Shown in pieces: positions 25,114-33,056 of a stretch of 64,000 nucleotides of DNA. The notes beneath the pieces were generated by a model. That model saw only the letters and a list, made by a program, of their open reading frames with translations, was not told the DNA's origin and did no database searches. The stretch's first letter is position 1. Each line of letters opens with the position of its first letter. Origin of the DNA: Nonlabens spongiae. GTDB lineage: Bacteria > Bacteroidota > Bacteroidia > Flavobacteriales > Flavobacteriaceae. The stretch lies in assembly GCF_002117125.1 (NCBI RefSeq), contig NZ_CP019344.1:2322501-2386500 (forward strand), read 5' to 3'. The position numbers and the translations under genes were made by a program.

Positions 25114-25344
25114 ATGAAAGATAAAAAACAATGGGTAGAAGAAGCTAATGAATGGTTGAATGCCAGCATGAGCAACATGTCCACCAGTGATCGTGTACAT
25201 TCTTCTAGACGCGGTAAAGAGCTCATTTTGGGCATTAACGAAATCTATAAAGAAACTAAGGATCCAGAGTTAATGGAACTTATGAAAGAACTGACTGCAA
25301 AGAAGCAGAAAGTTGAAAAGAGACTGAAGGGAATCAGAATGTAG
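25114..25344 (+). CDS. Small charged protein of unknown function
   Basis: A 76-aa helical, highly charged protein (KDKKQWVEEANEWLNASMS at the N-terminus, KQKVEKRLKGIRM at the end) without signal peptide. It has its own terminator, coding-like codon use and an AT-rich leader with TAATTTG 30 bp upstream. I recognise no domain. It may be a flavobacterial conserved protein, but that cannot be confirmed here. Confidence 0.75.
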   Translation: MKDKKQWVEEANEWLNASMSNMSTSDRVHSSRRGKELILGINEIYKETKDPELMELMKELTAKKQKVEKRLKGIRM

Positions 25345-25362
25345 ATTTGGTAACCTTTTTTG

Positions 25363-25400
25363 AAAAACCCCTCAAGTTGAAAACTTTGAGGGGTTTTTTT
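25363..25400. terminator. Bidirectional terminator
   Basis: AAAAACCCCTCAAGTT pairs with AACTTTGAGGGGTTTTT around a GA-rich loop (one bulge). A- and T-tracts on both sides let it serve the plus-strand small gene and the minus-strand lipase-like gene. Confidence 0.85.
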
Positions 25401-25421
25401 AATGAATAGATCAACTTCAAA

Positions 25422-28400
25422 TCATTGAATTACGATCTGTACCGTTTCCATTTGATTAGAGCCATGTGAAATCTGCATAAAATAGTTTCCTGGACTTAGA
25501 CCTGAAACGTCTAACGTATCACCTAATCTATGGCTCACATTCATTACCGTATTTGATGAATCGTCATAAATTACTACCCAAACATAATAGTTGCAATAGG
25601 GTTCTCCACTTGGATCTAATATTTGATCGTTGCACAATCCCATAAAAGTCCATAGGGATTCATCTTTTTTATCAATAAACATATCGTCATCAGCTGGATT
25701 TGGGAAAATCCTAAAATTGATACTGTCAGCTCCAGATGGTGGGGGTGGAGCACAATTGGTCCCGCATACATCTAAATTAACTGTATATTCTGTCCATTCT
25801 CCTGGTCCACAGTCGTTCACATATCGTATTCTAAATCTAACGGTCTCGTCACATTCAGGGAAAAATACCACTTCTCTCAAGGAGGTACCTGATCTTGCAT
25901 TACCATCCCAAGCAGCGTTACCTTCCAGATACTCCCACTCTAAATAATCCACTTGTTCTGGAAAAGGAACGTTGATCAATGAAAATGCCTGAACATCGCA
26001 ATAGGTATGTGATGGAGGATACAAACCTAATACCGCAAACCCATGAGTGACCTCAATAAGATCACCACCACTTTTGGGAACTCCCGCCCATACATTTTTA
26101 CTGATTCTAGTATCAGCAGCTGTGACCCCACAATCAGGATAGTCTCCAAAATTAACGGATAAAGTATGGTTACCGTTCAACCATTCTTGTACCTCCACAA
26201 CGTTAGGCAGGCTGGGGTCTGGAGTCGTGATAATGCCTGGATAATTCCAATTGTATTCTGGAGCGCCGGCTGGTACCGAGAAGATGGCTCTATCACAGAA
26301 TTCATCTGGGCCAGTTATTTCCCAATCTTTTATTTCACATGCTAGAGCACAGGATTCTACAGAAGGATTATCTGATAACTCATCTATAAGCCAATTACCG
26401 TTTTGTAGGGTAAACTGTGTATGAGCTTGACTTATTAAAGGGTTAGCATGGAAGTTATCAAAAGGAATGTTCTTTGGTGCTGGCGGCGGCATTGTTGCGT
26501 CATATCGTTTGAACAAATCTATTGGATCAATAACAACATTCCCTTCTCCTACATCAAGACTGCTGTAAACAGGAATAAAACTAAATCTGGTTTGTAAAAC
26601 ATAATCATCTAGTTCTGCTGGTAATGTAGCAAAAGCATTAATATCATAAATACCACCATTTGAACTATCTAAAGCTAACATGTCATTAGTAGAATAAAAT
26701 GCGCCTTGATCGATAAAATGTTCCTCAACTGTAAACAATCCCAATATCGTTTTCTTGATAAATACTTTTCCTTTATATATTCTTTCTATTTGTTGTGAAG
26801 GAAGAGCCTTACATGTAAATTCTGCCTTTATATCTGTATTGGTGGAAAGTAGAGACGATAAGACCCTGCCTGGATTTAGTGACAAGCCATTAGCGATGGC
26901 AAGTCCTATATTAGTCAGAAAAAATGGCAAATCAATCTTTTCATTTGCTTTAATTAAATCTGCTAAAGGTTCATAGTCTAATTGTGTACCACAGTCTGTT
27001 GAATTAGTAATTGCGATGTTACGGATGTTATCTTGCTGTGGGTAGCCTAAATTCTGATACTCTGTTAAAAAGCTATCGTGCAGCGTAGAACTAGGATGTG
27101 ACAATCCCTGACCAGTACCATTTATCTGATAGATTAGCATCTGTTGAGCAGCTGGTGATTCAAGAATAGCAAGAGTCTCTGATAATTGATCATCGCTCAA
27201 ATCGTCTAGATCTGCAATGTTTATATTTATCAAACTAAAGAAAACTGGTAAGGATATCTGCTCTCCTACTAAGTGACGAACTAGTGCTTGTACTGACAAT
27301 GGAACATTTGCACCCTGATGAGGGCTATCATGGCTTATGTACAATTTAGTTTCATGAGTCTCACCATTGATCTCCATATCTCTTAATGCATATCGAGCAA
27401 CCAGACCACCCATACTAATACCCAGTACCGCGTTTTTCTCTGTTCCTGTTTTTAAATCATTGACCTGCCGTATCACCTCTTCTACCATAAGCGCATTGCG
27501 CTGGATAAAATCTGTCCCATTTACATAATCAATAAAGACCAGATCATAATCTTCATCTTCAATGGCTTCATTTAACGCTGTTCCTGTGTCATCAATAGAT
27601 ATATCAAAACCTCCGACACCACTACCATTAATTAAATCATCATAAATGAAAGACCCTTCTGGATCAAAACCTTCAACTACTATTAAGGGTTTAGTGATTT
27701 GTGTGCGACCAGGAGCTAACTCTATAGTCACTCTACCGCTAGCACTTGCCCCTTGCCATGCTGCACCTGTAACCAGCTGTCGATTCCAGAACAATCCATT
27801 CCCATCAAAATCTAGGGTTGTATTTGGATTAACGTAATCTACTTTTAATTGTGAATGACTTTTTATACTAAGCCCATTGTCATAAATGAATTCTACTTTA
27901 ATATCCTTTTCACCACCTGAGGAATAGTTTACTACTACATCTGCATCTAGTTCTATAGATCGGAAGCCTAGGCCATCATTAAAATCTATCTTAACGCCTT
28001 CAATAGATAGATTAATATTAGAGTAAATCAAAGCACTAGGTAACCTGAATGTAAAAAAACTACCCCTAATATCATTATTTAAAACAGTACTGGCAAATAC
28101 CTTTTTTACTTCATAGGGATTCCTACCATTGCGATCATAAATTTGTTCATTTATGACGGATACATCTCCATTTGAATATGCATTTTCTTTGTACTGCTGG
28201 TATTCATAATGTTGTACACCTAGTAGCACATCTACATTTGAATTATCTATTTGATCATTTAAATTAGATTTAAATGCCTGTGGTGATAGCATCCCTGCGG
28301 CGGTATTACCTACTCTCATAGTATATAAAGAATTATAAAGACCTATAAATTCGGATTTACTCACGGCATTTGTTGTATTAATAGACCCATCTGCCAGTTC

Positions 28401-28562
28401 CATATTTACAAATCGTATCCCAAAATCCTTTAAATATCCAGTAGTCACCTTATTGGGATCAATATTTTTGAAAATATGATCCATACGGCTGGCATAGTCA
28501 TTGTTTTGTGCCATTAACAGCATAGCTGTCAATAACATGATAGTAGTCATTAGTTTTTTCAT
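25422..28562 (-). CDS. Large secreted alpha/beta-hydrolase (lipase-like) with T9SS type A C-terminal domain
   Basis: A 1046-aa exported protein. The signal peptide MKKLMTTIMLLTAMLLMAQ precedes a unique region (about 20-290). An alpha/beta-hydrolase domain follows, with nucleophile elbow GISMGGL (near residue 384) and the downstream KLYISHDSPHQGAN typical of PGAP1/DUF676 lipases. Cys-rich, PKD-like linkers come next. A T9SS type A domain begins at FRIFPNPADDD (near residue 950) and ends NYFMQISHGSNQMETVQIVIQ. It is expected to be delivered to the surface by T9SS. It heads a tandem lipoprotein array; 5' remnants of a paralogue lie at 29248-29331. Confidence 0.85.
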   Translation of the reverse strand: MKKLMTTIMLLTAMLLMAQNNDYASRMDHIFKNIDPNKVTTGYLKDFGIRFVNMELADGSINTTNAVSKSEFIGLYNSLYTMRVGNTAAGMLSPQAFKSNLNDQIDNSNVDVLLGVQHYEYQQYKENAYSNGDVSVINEQIYDRNGRNPYEVKKVFASTVLNNDIRGSFFTFRLPSALIYSNINLSIEGVKIDFNDGLGFRSIELDADVVVNYSSGGEKDIKVEFIYDNGLSIKSHSQLKVDYVNPNTTLDFDGNGLFWNRQLVTGAAWQGASASGRVTIELAPGRTQITKPLIVVEGFDPEGSFIYDDLINGSGVGGFDISIDDTGTALNEAIEDEDYDLVFIDYVNGTDFIQRNALMVEEVIRQVNDLKTGTEKNAVLGISMGGLVARYALRDMEINGETHETKLYISHDSPHQGANVPLSVQALVRHLVGEQISLPVFFSLININIADLDDLSDDQLSETLAILESPAAQQMLIYQINGTGQGLSHPSSTLHDSFLTEYQNLGYPQQDNIRNIAITNSTDCGTQLDYEPLADLIKANEKIDLPFFLTNIGLAIANGLSLNPGRVLSSLLSTNTDIKAEFTCKALPSQQIERIYKGKVFIKKTILGLFTVEEHFIDQGAFYSTNDMLALDSSNGGIYDINAFATLPAELDDYVLQTRFSFIPVYSSLDVGEGNVVIDPIDLFKRYDATMPPPAPKNIPFDNFHANPLISQAHTQFTLQNGNWLIDELSDNPSVESCALACEIKDWEITGPDEFCDRAIFSVPAGAPEYNWNYPGIITTPDPSLPNVVEVQEWLNGNHTLSVNFGDYPDCGVTAADTRISKNVWAGVPKSGGDLIEVTHGFAVLGLYPPSHTYCDVQAFSLINVPFPEQVDYLEWEYLEGNAAWDGNARSGTSLREVVFFPECDETVRFRIRYVNDCGPGEWTEYTVNLDVCGTNCAPPPPSGADSINFRIFPNPADDDMFIDKKDESLWTFMGLCNDQILDPSGEPYCNYYVWVVIYDDSSNTVMNVSHRLGDTLDVSGLSPGNYFMQISHGSNQMETVQIVIQ

Positions 28563-28583
28563 AGTTGTTTTAGTTTTTATTGA

Positions 28584-29099
28584 TTAAGGTATGTATTGCA
28601 AATCAAAGCGGCCATCGGTTATCTGAACTTGTTCACAACCATCTGTAGAAGTTGTGAATTCAAATTTTCCTGAAATAATAAAGTTTGTTGAATCTATTTT
28701 CGAAAAAAATACATTTCCTGTAATTGTTTCTTCATAGTCATAAAAACAATTGGAAGAACTTATTATCTGAATACGTGAACGGTAATTTGAGAAGTCGGTT
28801 AAATCGTATTGAATATTTTCACCTAAAGGATTTAAAAGAATTAATTTTATTCTTATTTCGGTATTATTGAACTCTGGCTCTGCACCAAACTGAAGAAAAC
28901 CACCTTGATAAATAGCAAATTGTTGTGTAGTATTCGTAACATTTATTGGCTCACCATTTAGAAGAAATCCAAAGGTGTTTTCCCCAGTCATAGTAGCTGG
29001 TGGTAGTTGTGAAATGGGGTCTTGTGAATTGTCATCGTCATTTTTATCACAGGATAAAAGCGCTAAACAGGAAATTAAAATTAGAAGTATGTTTTTCAT
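28584..29099 (-). CDS. Lipoprotein, array member 1 (NGEP family)
   Basis: A 171-aa lipoprotein: MKNILLILISCLALLSCDKN, with lipobox LLSC. It carries the family signature TFGFLLNGEPINV near residue 43 and ends in GRFDLQYIP. The same layout (Cys anchor, Asp/Gln linker, FGxLxNGEP, beta-rich body, GRFD near the end) appears in the two genes that follow. It ends 21 bp before the lipase-like gene start. Function unknown; an exposed partner of the T9SS protein is a guess from the pairing. Confidence 0.8.
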   Translation of the reverse strand: MKNILLILISCLALLSCDKNDDDNSQDPISQLPPATMTGENTFGFLLNGEPINVTNTTQQFAIYQGGFLQFGAEPEFNNTEIRIKLILLNPLGENIQYDLTDFSNYRSRIQIISSSNCFYDYEETITGNVFFSKIDSTNFIISGKFEFTTSTDGCEQVQITDGRFDLQYIP

Positions 29100-29173
29100 G
29101 ATGTAAATATTAGGCTTCTTACTTATTAAGATGTCAGTTAGACTTTAAGGTTGCGTTATTGTTTGTTTTCGCG

Positions 29174-29193
29174 CCTGCCTGCCAGCAGGCAGG
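29174..29193. repeat. GC-rich hairpin inserted into a GCTTTCGCGAAAGC copy
   Basis: CCTGCCTGCCAGCAGGCAGG (9-bp stem, 2-nt loop) lies between TTTTCGCG and AAAGCGA. The corresponding position of the paralogous unit at 29940-29953 has the palindrome without the insert, so this is an insertion of exactly 20 bp. Confidence 0.85.
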
Positions 29194-29247
29194 AAAGCGA
29201 TATTCAATTTGTAAGTTGTTGTTTAAGGTTCCATCAGTTCAAAAAAA

Positions 29248-29331
29248 CTACATATGATTGGAATAATCATTGTTTTGTGCTATCAACAGCATAGCAGTCA
29301 ATAACATGATAGTGGTAGTTAGTTTTTTCAT
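29248..29331 (-). pseudogene. Remnant of the 5' end of a second T9SS lipase-like gene
   Basis: Codons from ATG at 29331 read MKKLTTTIMLLTAMLLIAQ NNDYSNHM then stop. The first 23 codons match the 25422-28562 protein (MKKLMTTIMLLTAMLLMAQ NNDY). Nothing homologous follows, so the rest was deleted. It lies 21 bp from lipoprotein 2, the same spacing as the intact gene has to lipoprotein 1. Confidence 0.85.
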
Positions 29332-29352
29332 AGCGTTTTTATTTTTTAGCTC

Positions 29353-29874
29353 TTATCGGGTGAATACGGTATCGAACCGACCGTTGGTTACTTGGTAAAT
29401 CATACCTGTCTCGGAATTTGTGACAGTAAACTCAAACGTTGCGGAGACAATGTTTGAATTTAAATCCAATTTGTTGACTACTATTCTACCAGGGTTACTT
29501 GATTGCGTCTCAAAATTGTTTTGCGCATCAATAAACACATCAGCACTAAAATTGTTTGATCCAACTTCGACAAGCGAGTAAGAAGAGGATTCTTCAATTG
29601 AGATATTTAGGGATCCTATTCCAATGCCTTGTATTGACGATTCGAATTGAGCAGAAATGTTAAAAAAATACTCCCCATCTACGAGCTGGTAAAAACAGTT
29701 AAAATTGCCGCTATTGTCAACAAACGGCTCACCATTTACCAAGCAACCAAAAGTTCCAGCGCCGTTTTGAGTGATGGGTGGAAGACAGTCTATTCCCTGG
29801 CAGGCGTTGTCGTCATCACTGTCGCAAGAATTGAATAAAGTAATAAATGAAATGAAAAGGATAAGCTTTTTCAT
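29353..29874 (-). CDS. Lipoprotein, array member 2 (NGEP family)
   Basis: A 173-aa lipoprotein (MKKLILFISFITLFNSCDSDD). It has CQGIDCLPPITQ, then TFGCLVNGEPFVDNSGNFNC, and ends in NGRFDTVFTR. Its N-terminal 70 residues are nearly identical to those of member 3, so these two are recent duplicates. The paired downstream gene is reduced to a signal-peptide remnant at 29248-29331. Confidence 0.8.
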   Translation of the reverse strand: MKKLILFISFITLFNSCDSDDDNACQGIDCLPPITQNGAGTFGCLVNGEPFVDNSGNFNCFYQLVDGEYFFNISAQFESSIQGIGIGSLNISIEESSSYSLVEVGSNNFSADVFIDAQNNFETQSSNPGRIVVNKLDLNSNIVSATFEFTVTNSETGMIYQVTNGRFDTVFTR

Positions 29875-29939
29875 GATATAAAGATTGAGGTTATTTACCT
29901 AGTAGATGTGAATTTAAGGTTATGGTTGCTTTATTGTTT

Positions 29940-29953
29940 GCTTTCGCGAAAGC
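29940..29953. repeat. GCTTTCGCGAAAGC palindrome, intergenic in the lipoprotein array
   Basis: Perfect copy upstream of lipoprotein 2, in a segment homologous to the split copy at 29166-29199 upstream of lipoprotein 1. Confidence 0.9.
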
Positions 29954-29960
29954 ATAAATT

Positions 29961-30113
29961 TCATATACTAATCAAGTAGAATTCCAGAAGATATACTATT
30001 CTTTTATAGGTTATGAAAATAGGGTTGATTGAGTTCTTCCATTGGTTATCAACACTTATTTGAGCTAATGCTAAAAAAGGTAGAATTGCAAAAAGTAATA
30101 GTAGTTTTCTCAT
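29961..30113 (-). pseudogene. Remnant of an exported-protein gene (third array unit)
   Basis: An ATG at 30113 opens a frame MRKLLLLFAILPFLALAQ, a good signal peptide, followed by only about 32 residues and a stop. It sits 24 bp after lipoprotein 3, the position taken by the T9SS lipase-like gene in unit 1. It is probably a truncated partner gene. A genuine 50-aa exported peptide cannot be excluded. Confidence 0.55.
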
Positions 30114-30137
30114 TGATGGTATTTTTTATTTGTGATT

Positions 30138-30673
30138 TCATCTAGTGAAGAAAGAGTCAAATCTTCCTTCGGTTATTCTGATAACTTCATTTTCTGGACT
30201 TAAAAGCGACCCTTCAAATTTTCCAGAAATTATTTGATTGTTTAAATCAATTTTAGTGATGCTAACCATTCCTGAACCTGGAATAGAAGTTATATTGTCC
30301 GTTAAATTCGAGCCGGTATAAAAGCTTATAAAATAAAATCCATTAGAGTTTGAATCATTGAAATCATAATCGAGATTATAAACTCCTTCAGTAATATTCA
30401 ATTTGTCCGCGCCAACACCCATGGAAGAAACTATACCAACTTCATCATTACCCTGTATTCCAAAAAAATATTCTCCATCCACCAGTTGGTAAAAGCAATT
30501 AAAATTACCGCTGTTGTCTACAAATGGCTCACCGTTTACCAGACAACCAAAAGTACCTGCTCCTGTTTGTGTGGCTGGTGGTTGGCAGTCAATCCCCTGA
30601 CAATTATTATAGTCATCGCTGTCACAGGAAGAAAAAAAAATAAATAATATAGAATATAGAGTATTTTCTTCAT
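30138..30673 (-). pseudogene. Lipoprotein, array member 3, frameshifted in an A9/T9 tract
   Basis: From ATG at 30673 the frame begins MKKILYILYYLFFF and then hits a run of nine T (plus-strand A9 at 30632-30640). The paralogous reading SSCDSDDYNNCQGIDC, then TFGCLVNGEPFVDNSGNF, through GRFDSFFTR to the stop at 30138 is open but one base out of phase. Adding one T would join them. It is a fresh pseudogene, a phase-variable gene, or a homopolymer sequencing error. The rest of the gene has no other damage. Confidence 0.8.
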
Positions 30674-31011
30674 ATCATTAAAATTTTATCGTGTCTGCTT
30701 GAATAGGGGCTGGCTGGCACGTTGTACTCACTTTTTTAAAGTGTCACAGGTTGTAAATCATTTCTAAAATTAAATCATTTACTCGATAAAACTAGTTATT
30801 AATCAGATTATTAACAGTTTCGTATTATTGGGCATCAATTTTCATAGATTAAAATTTCCAAATTATTTAATTGATATGAGTTAAAAAATGTAATCTTGAC
30901 CATATTAAAGATGTAAATCAAAACGGTTGGGATTACTTAAAAGATAGAGTGTAGTGTATCTCATTAAAATACAGAAACCCTATCTTCGTTATCTAACAAA
31001 CTACCTCGACC
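30674..31011. other. 338-bp AT-rich intergenic region
   Basis: No coding frame or strong hairpin seen. TATCTTCG at about 30980 resembles a -7 box for the next gene, with one mismatch. Confidence 0.5.
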
Positions 31012-31368
31012 ATGAAGCGATTGTGCCTTTTGATTTTTGCAGCTGTAACTCTTGCATCTTGCACGACTGATTTTCCTAAAAAATCAATCGAGACAGCGTC
31101 ATTAAATGGTTTTATTGAAGGAGGTAATGCCGGTGGGGTTTATGGTGAGGCTGGTCTTAAAATTACAAAGGACAGCATCCAAATGACGGACTGGCCCATG
31201 TCACGACTCACTGATAACTTGAACACCATTCTAGATCGCGAATTTGAAGATCTATCTGAATTTCCCGGTTTTTATACCATCCAGATCGCCAATGTAGGAG
31301 AGCTGGAGCAAGTTGAGTTTTGTGATTCAATTGCAAGTATTCTAGTTGAAAACAAGCTGCTCAAATAG
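31012..31368 (+). CDS. Small lipoprotein of unknown function
   Basis: A 118-aa lipoprotein (MKRLCLLIFAAVTLASCTTD, lipobox LASC). The body is mixed alpha/beta with no recognised domain. Its stop overlaps the GTG of the glyoxalase gene (TAGTG), so both are translated from one message. Function unknown. Confidence 0.75.
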   Translation: MKRLCLLIFAAVTLASCTTDFPKKSIETASLNGFIEGGNAGGVYGEAGLKITKDSIQMTDWPMSRLTDNLNTILDREFEDLSEFPGFYTIQIANVGELEQVEFCDSIASILVENKLLK

Positions 31369-31730
31369 TGAGTGAAATCAAATCCGTAAGACCCTTCATT
31401 GGCGCTAAAAACTACAATGTATCGCGTGCATTTTATAGGAAATTAGGGTTTGAAGAGTATGTCACTTCTCCAAAGATGTCCTATTTCTCTAAACAACGTT
31501 TTGGATTTTACCTTCAAGATTATTTTGTGGAAGATTGGGTCAATAACTCCATGATCTTTCTAGAAGTAAGAGACGTTCAAAAAGAGTACAATCGCATTCT
31601 CGCACTCAACCTGCAAAATCAATTTCCTACAATCAAGCTAAAACCAATTGTAACCAACGATTGGGGCAGCGAGTTCTTTCTCCATGATCCCAGTAATATA
31701 TTGTGGCATATAGGGAGTTTCAATTCTTAG
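31368..31730 (+). CDS. Glyoxalase/bleomycin-resistance-like (VOC) protein
   Basis: A 120-aa vicinal-oxygen-chelate domain: IGAKNYNVSRAFYRKLGFEEY at the N-terminus, FYLQDYFVEDWVNNSMIFLEV in the middle, and the closing EFFLHDPSNILWHIG. It is a single domain of typical length and probably a dimer. Substrate unknown. GTG start shares a base with the preceding stop. Confidence 0.82.
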   Translation: MSEIKSVRPFIGAKNYNVSRAFYRKLGFEEYVTSPKMSYFSKQRFGFYLQDYFVEDWVNNSMIFLEVRDVQKEYNRILALNLQNQFPTIKLKPIVTNDWGSEFFLHDPSNILWHIGSFNS

Positions 31731-31775
31731 TGCAGTTGTTTGAAAATTTAATTGGGTTTCGAGAGCGCTTCGACA

Positions 31776-31793
31776 TCCCGATAGCTATCGGGA
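31776..31793. repeat. TCCCGATAGCTATCGGGA palindrome, copy 3
   Basis: Perfect 18-bp copy in the intergenic region after the glyoxalase gene, showing that the palindrome in the tRNA fragments is a dispersed repeat. Confidence 0.9.
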
Positions 31794-31820
31794 CAGCATG
31801 ACACCTCAGCAATCACAACT

Positions 31821-31932
31821 AGATCGAGCCCTGAGGTTCTCGAAGGGCGGCGTTGACATTCTCAATAACTAAAACGGGCTTCGAGTGCCTCAGCCCTCAT
31901 ATTAAGATCGAGCACTGAGGTACTCGAAGGGC
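31821..31932. repeat. Intergenic direct and inverted repeats
   Basis: A 28-bp direct repeat, AGATCGAGCC-CTGAGGTTCT type, occurs at 31821-31848 and 31905-31932 with two mismatches. Between them, GCTTCGAGTGCCTCAG (31878-31893) is the inverse of the CTGAGG-CTCGAAGG part. Together they can fold into alternative hairpins. A related piece lies near 24830. The surrounding interval 31731-32101 has no gene. Confidence 0.7.
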
Positions 31933-32044
31933 AAATCCAAAAAATTTAAAAGATCACATAGGTAACTCCCCTCTCTCCTGCATCCGACGACTGAGGTAAG
32001 AAGGAGAGGAATGCAAGAAAGGGGATGGGGGTGAGGCATAAAAA

Positions 32045-32076
32045 ATCCCAACCCGATCAAAAGATCAAGTTGGGAT
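32045..32076 (-). terminator. Terminator of rplU-rpmA
   Basis: ATCCCAAC...GATC pairs with GATC...GTTGGGAT across AAAA with two short bulges; an A-tract on the plus strand gives a T-run on the minus strand. Confidence 0.85.
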
Positions 32077-32101
32077 CAATAAGATTTAAGTGGAAGCTTT
32101 A

Positions 32102-32362
32102 TTAAGCTTCTGCTGGAATGATGCTTACAAATGAGCGGTTGTTACGCTTTTTTGTGAATTGCACTTTTCCATCAACTCTTGCGTGTAATGTATAATCTTT
32201 TCCAGCATATACATTCTCACCTGGATGGTGCTCCATACCACGCTGGCGCACGATTATGTTACCAGCGATAGCCTCTTGACCACCAAAGATTTTTACACCC
32301 AGTCGTTTCGATTCTGATTCTCTTCCGTTCTTAGAACTACCTACTCCTTTTTTATGAGCCAT
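32102..32362 (-). CDS. rpmA: 50S ribosomal protein L27
   Basis: An 86-aa ribosomal protein near the peptidyl transferase centre. It starts [24 protein letters not shown], with the conserved GSSKNGRES and IVRQRG segments. The N-terminus has no cleavable Firmicutes-type extension. It follows rplU by 44 bp in the usual order, before a strong terminator. Confidence 0.97.
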   Translation of the reverse strand: MAHKKGVGSSKNGRESESKRLGVKIFGGQEAIAGNIIVRQRGMEHHPGENVYAGKDYTLHARVDGKVQFTKKRNNRSFVSIIPAEA

Positions 32363-32406
32363 GATATTTTATTTAGCTCCCACTCGAGGCGGGACAAATT
32401 GAACTT

Positions 32407-32835
32407 TTACTCTTCTTCACCTTTTGCAGGCTCTTTTGCAACCGCTTCTTTCTTGTCAGCTACTTTACCTTTGGGAGCGTCATCTGCTTTCTTTGCCTTA
32501 GGCTTAGCTGCAGATTTTTTTCCTCCACTAGTAATTCCAGTAATCTCTATTTGAGTAAGATACTGTCTATGACCGTTTTTCTTTTTGTAACCTTTACGTC
32601 GTTTCTTCTTAAAAACGATCACTTTGTCACCCTTAAGGTGTCCCAGAACTTTTGCTTCAGCAAATGCTCCTTCTATAGCTGGGGCGCCGAGGGTGATGTT
32701 GTCACCGTCACCTAAAAGAAGAACCTTGTCGATGTTAAAACTAGCACCTTCATCTTCTTTCAAGCGATGTACGTACAACTTCTGATCCTTCTCGATCTTG
32801 AACTGTTGCCCTGCTATCTCTACGATTGCATACAT
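32407..32835 (-). CDS. rplU: 50S ribosomal protein L21 with C-terminal extension
   Basis: A 142-aa protein: the L21 core spans residues 1-104 (MYAIVEIAGQQFKIEKDQKL, FKKKRRKGYKKKNGHRQYLT). An Ala/Lys/Glu-rich tail of about 40 residues follows (AKPKAKKADDAPKGKVADKK). Similar low-complexity tails occur in Bacteroidota L21. Co-transcribed with rpmA from a good promoter at 32867-32897. Confidence 0.96.
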   Translation of the reverse strand: MYAIVEIAGQQFKIEKDQKLYVHRLKEDEGASFNIDKVLLLGDGDNITLGAPAIEGAFAEAKVLGHLKGDKVIVFKKKRRKGYKKKNGHRQYLTQIEITGITSGGKKSAAKPKAKKADDAPKGKVADKKEAVAKEPAKGEEE

Positions 32836-32866
32836 AACTTTGAATTAACTATTGATTTTAGGGCTG

Positions 32867-32897
32867 CAAATATACCTCTATTCCAAAACTCTACAAA
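32867..32897 (-). promoter_or_regulatory. Promoter of rplU-rpmA (TTTG-19-TATATTTG)
   Basis: On the minus strand a -33 TTTG (32894-32897) and a -7 TATATTTG (32867-32874) are separated by 19 bp, matching the Bacteroidota consensus. It ends 31 bp before the rplU ATG. Best promoter match found in the window. Confidence 0.65.
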
Positions 32898-32996
32898 CTT
32901 ATCAACAAATTTTCAATAAAAGTTTGTACGTTCATCTAGAGGCCACTCTTACAGTAGATTGAATTAAAACTTCTAGCATTCATTTTTATTGTTCCG

Positions 32997-33047
32997 CTTT
33001 CGTACTGCGCCGTCGGCAAGCCTATGGCGACCGATGGAAAGCGAGAA
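32997..33047. repeat. Split GCTTTCGCGAAAGC copy with an inserted hairpin
   Basis: GCTTTCG, then a 35-bp insert containing CCGTCGG...CCGATGG (7-bp stem with one wobble), then AAAGCGAG. The break lies at the palindrome centre, minus two bases. Confidence 0.65.
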
Positions 33048-33056
33048 CAGATAAAC

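Noticed and set aside
31821..31932. CRISPR-like array
   Set aside because: Only two direct repeats with 56 bp between them, with an inverted copy inside and no cas genes; a hairpin repeat cluster instead.
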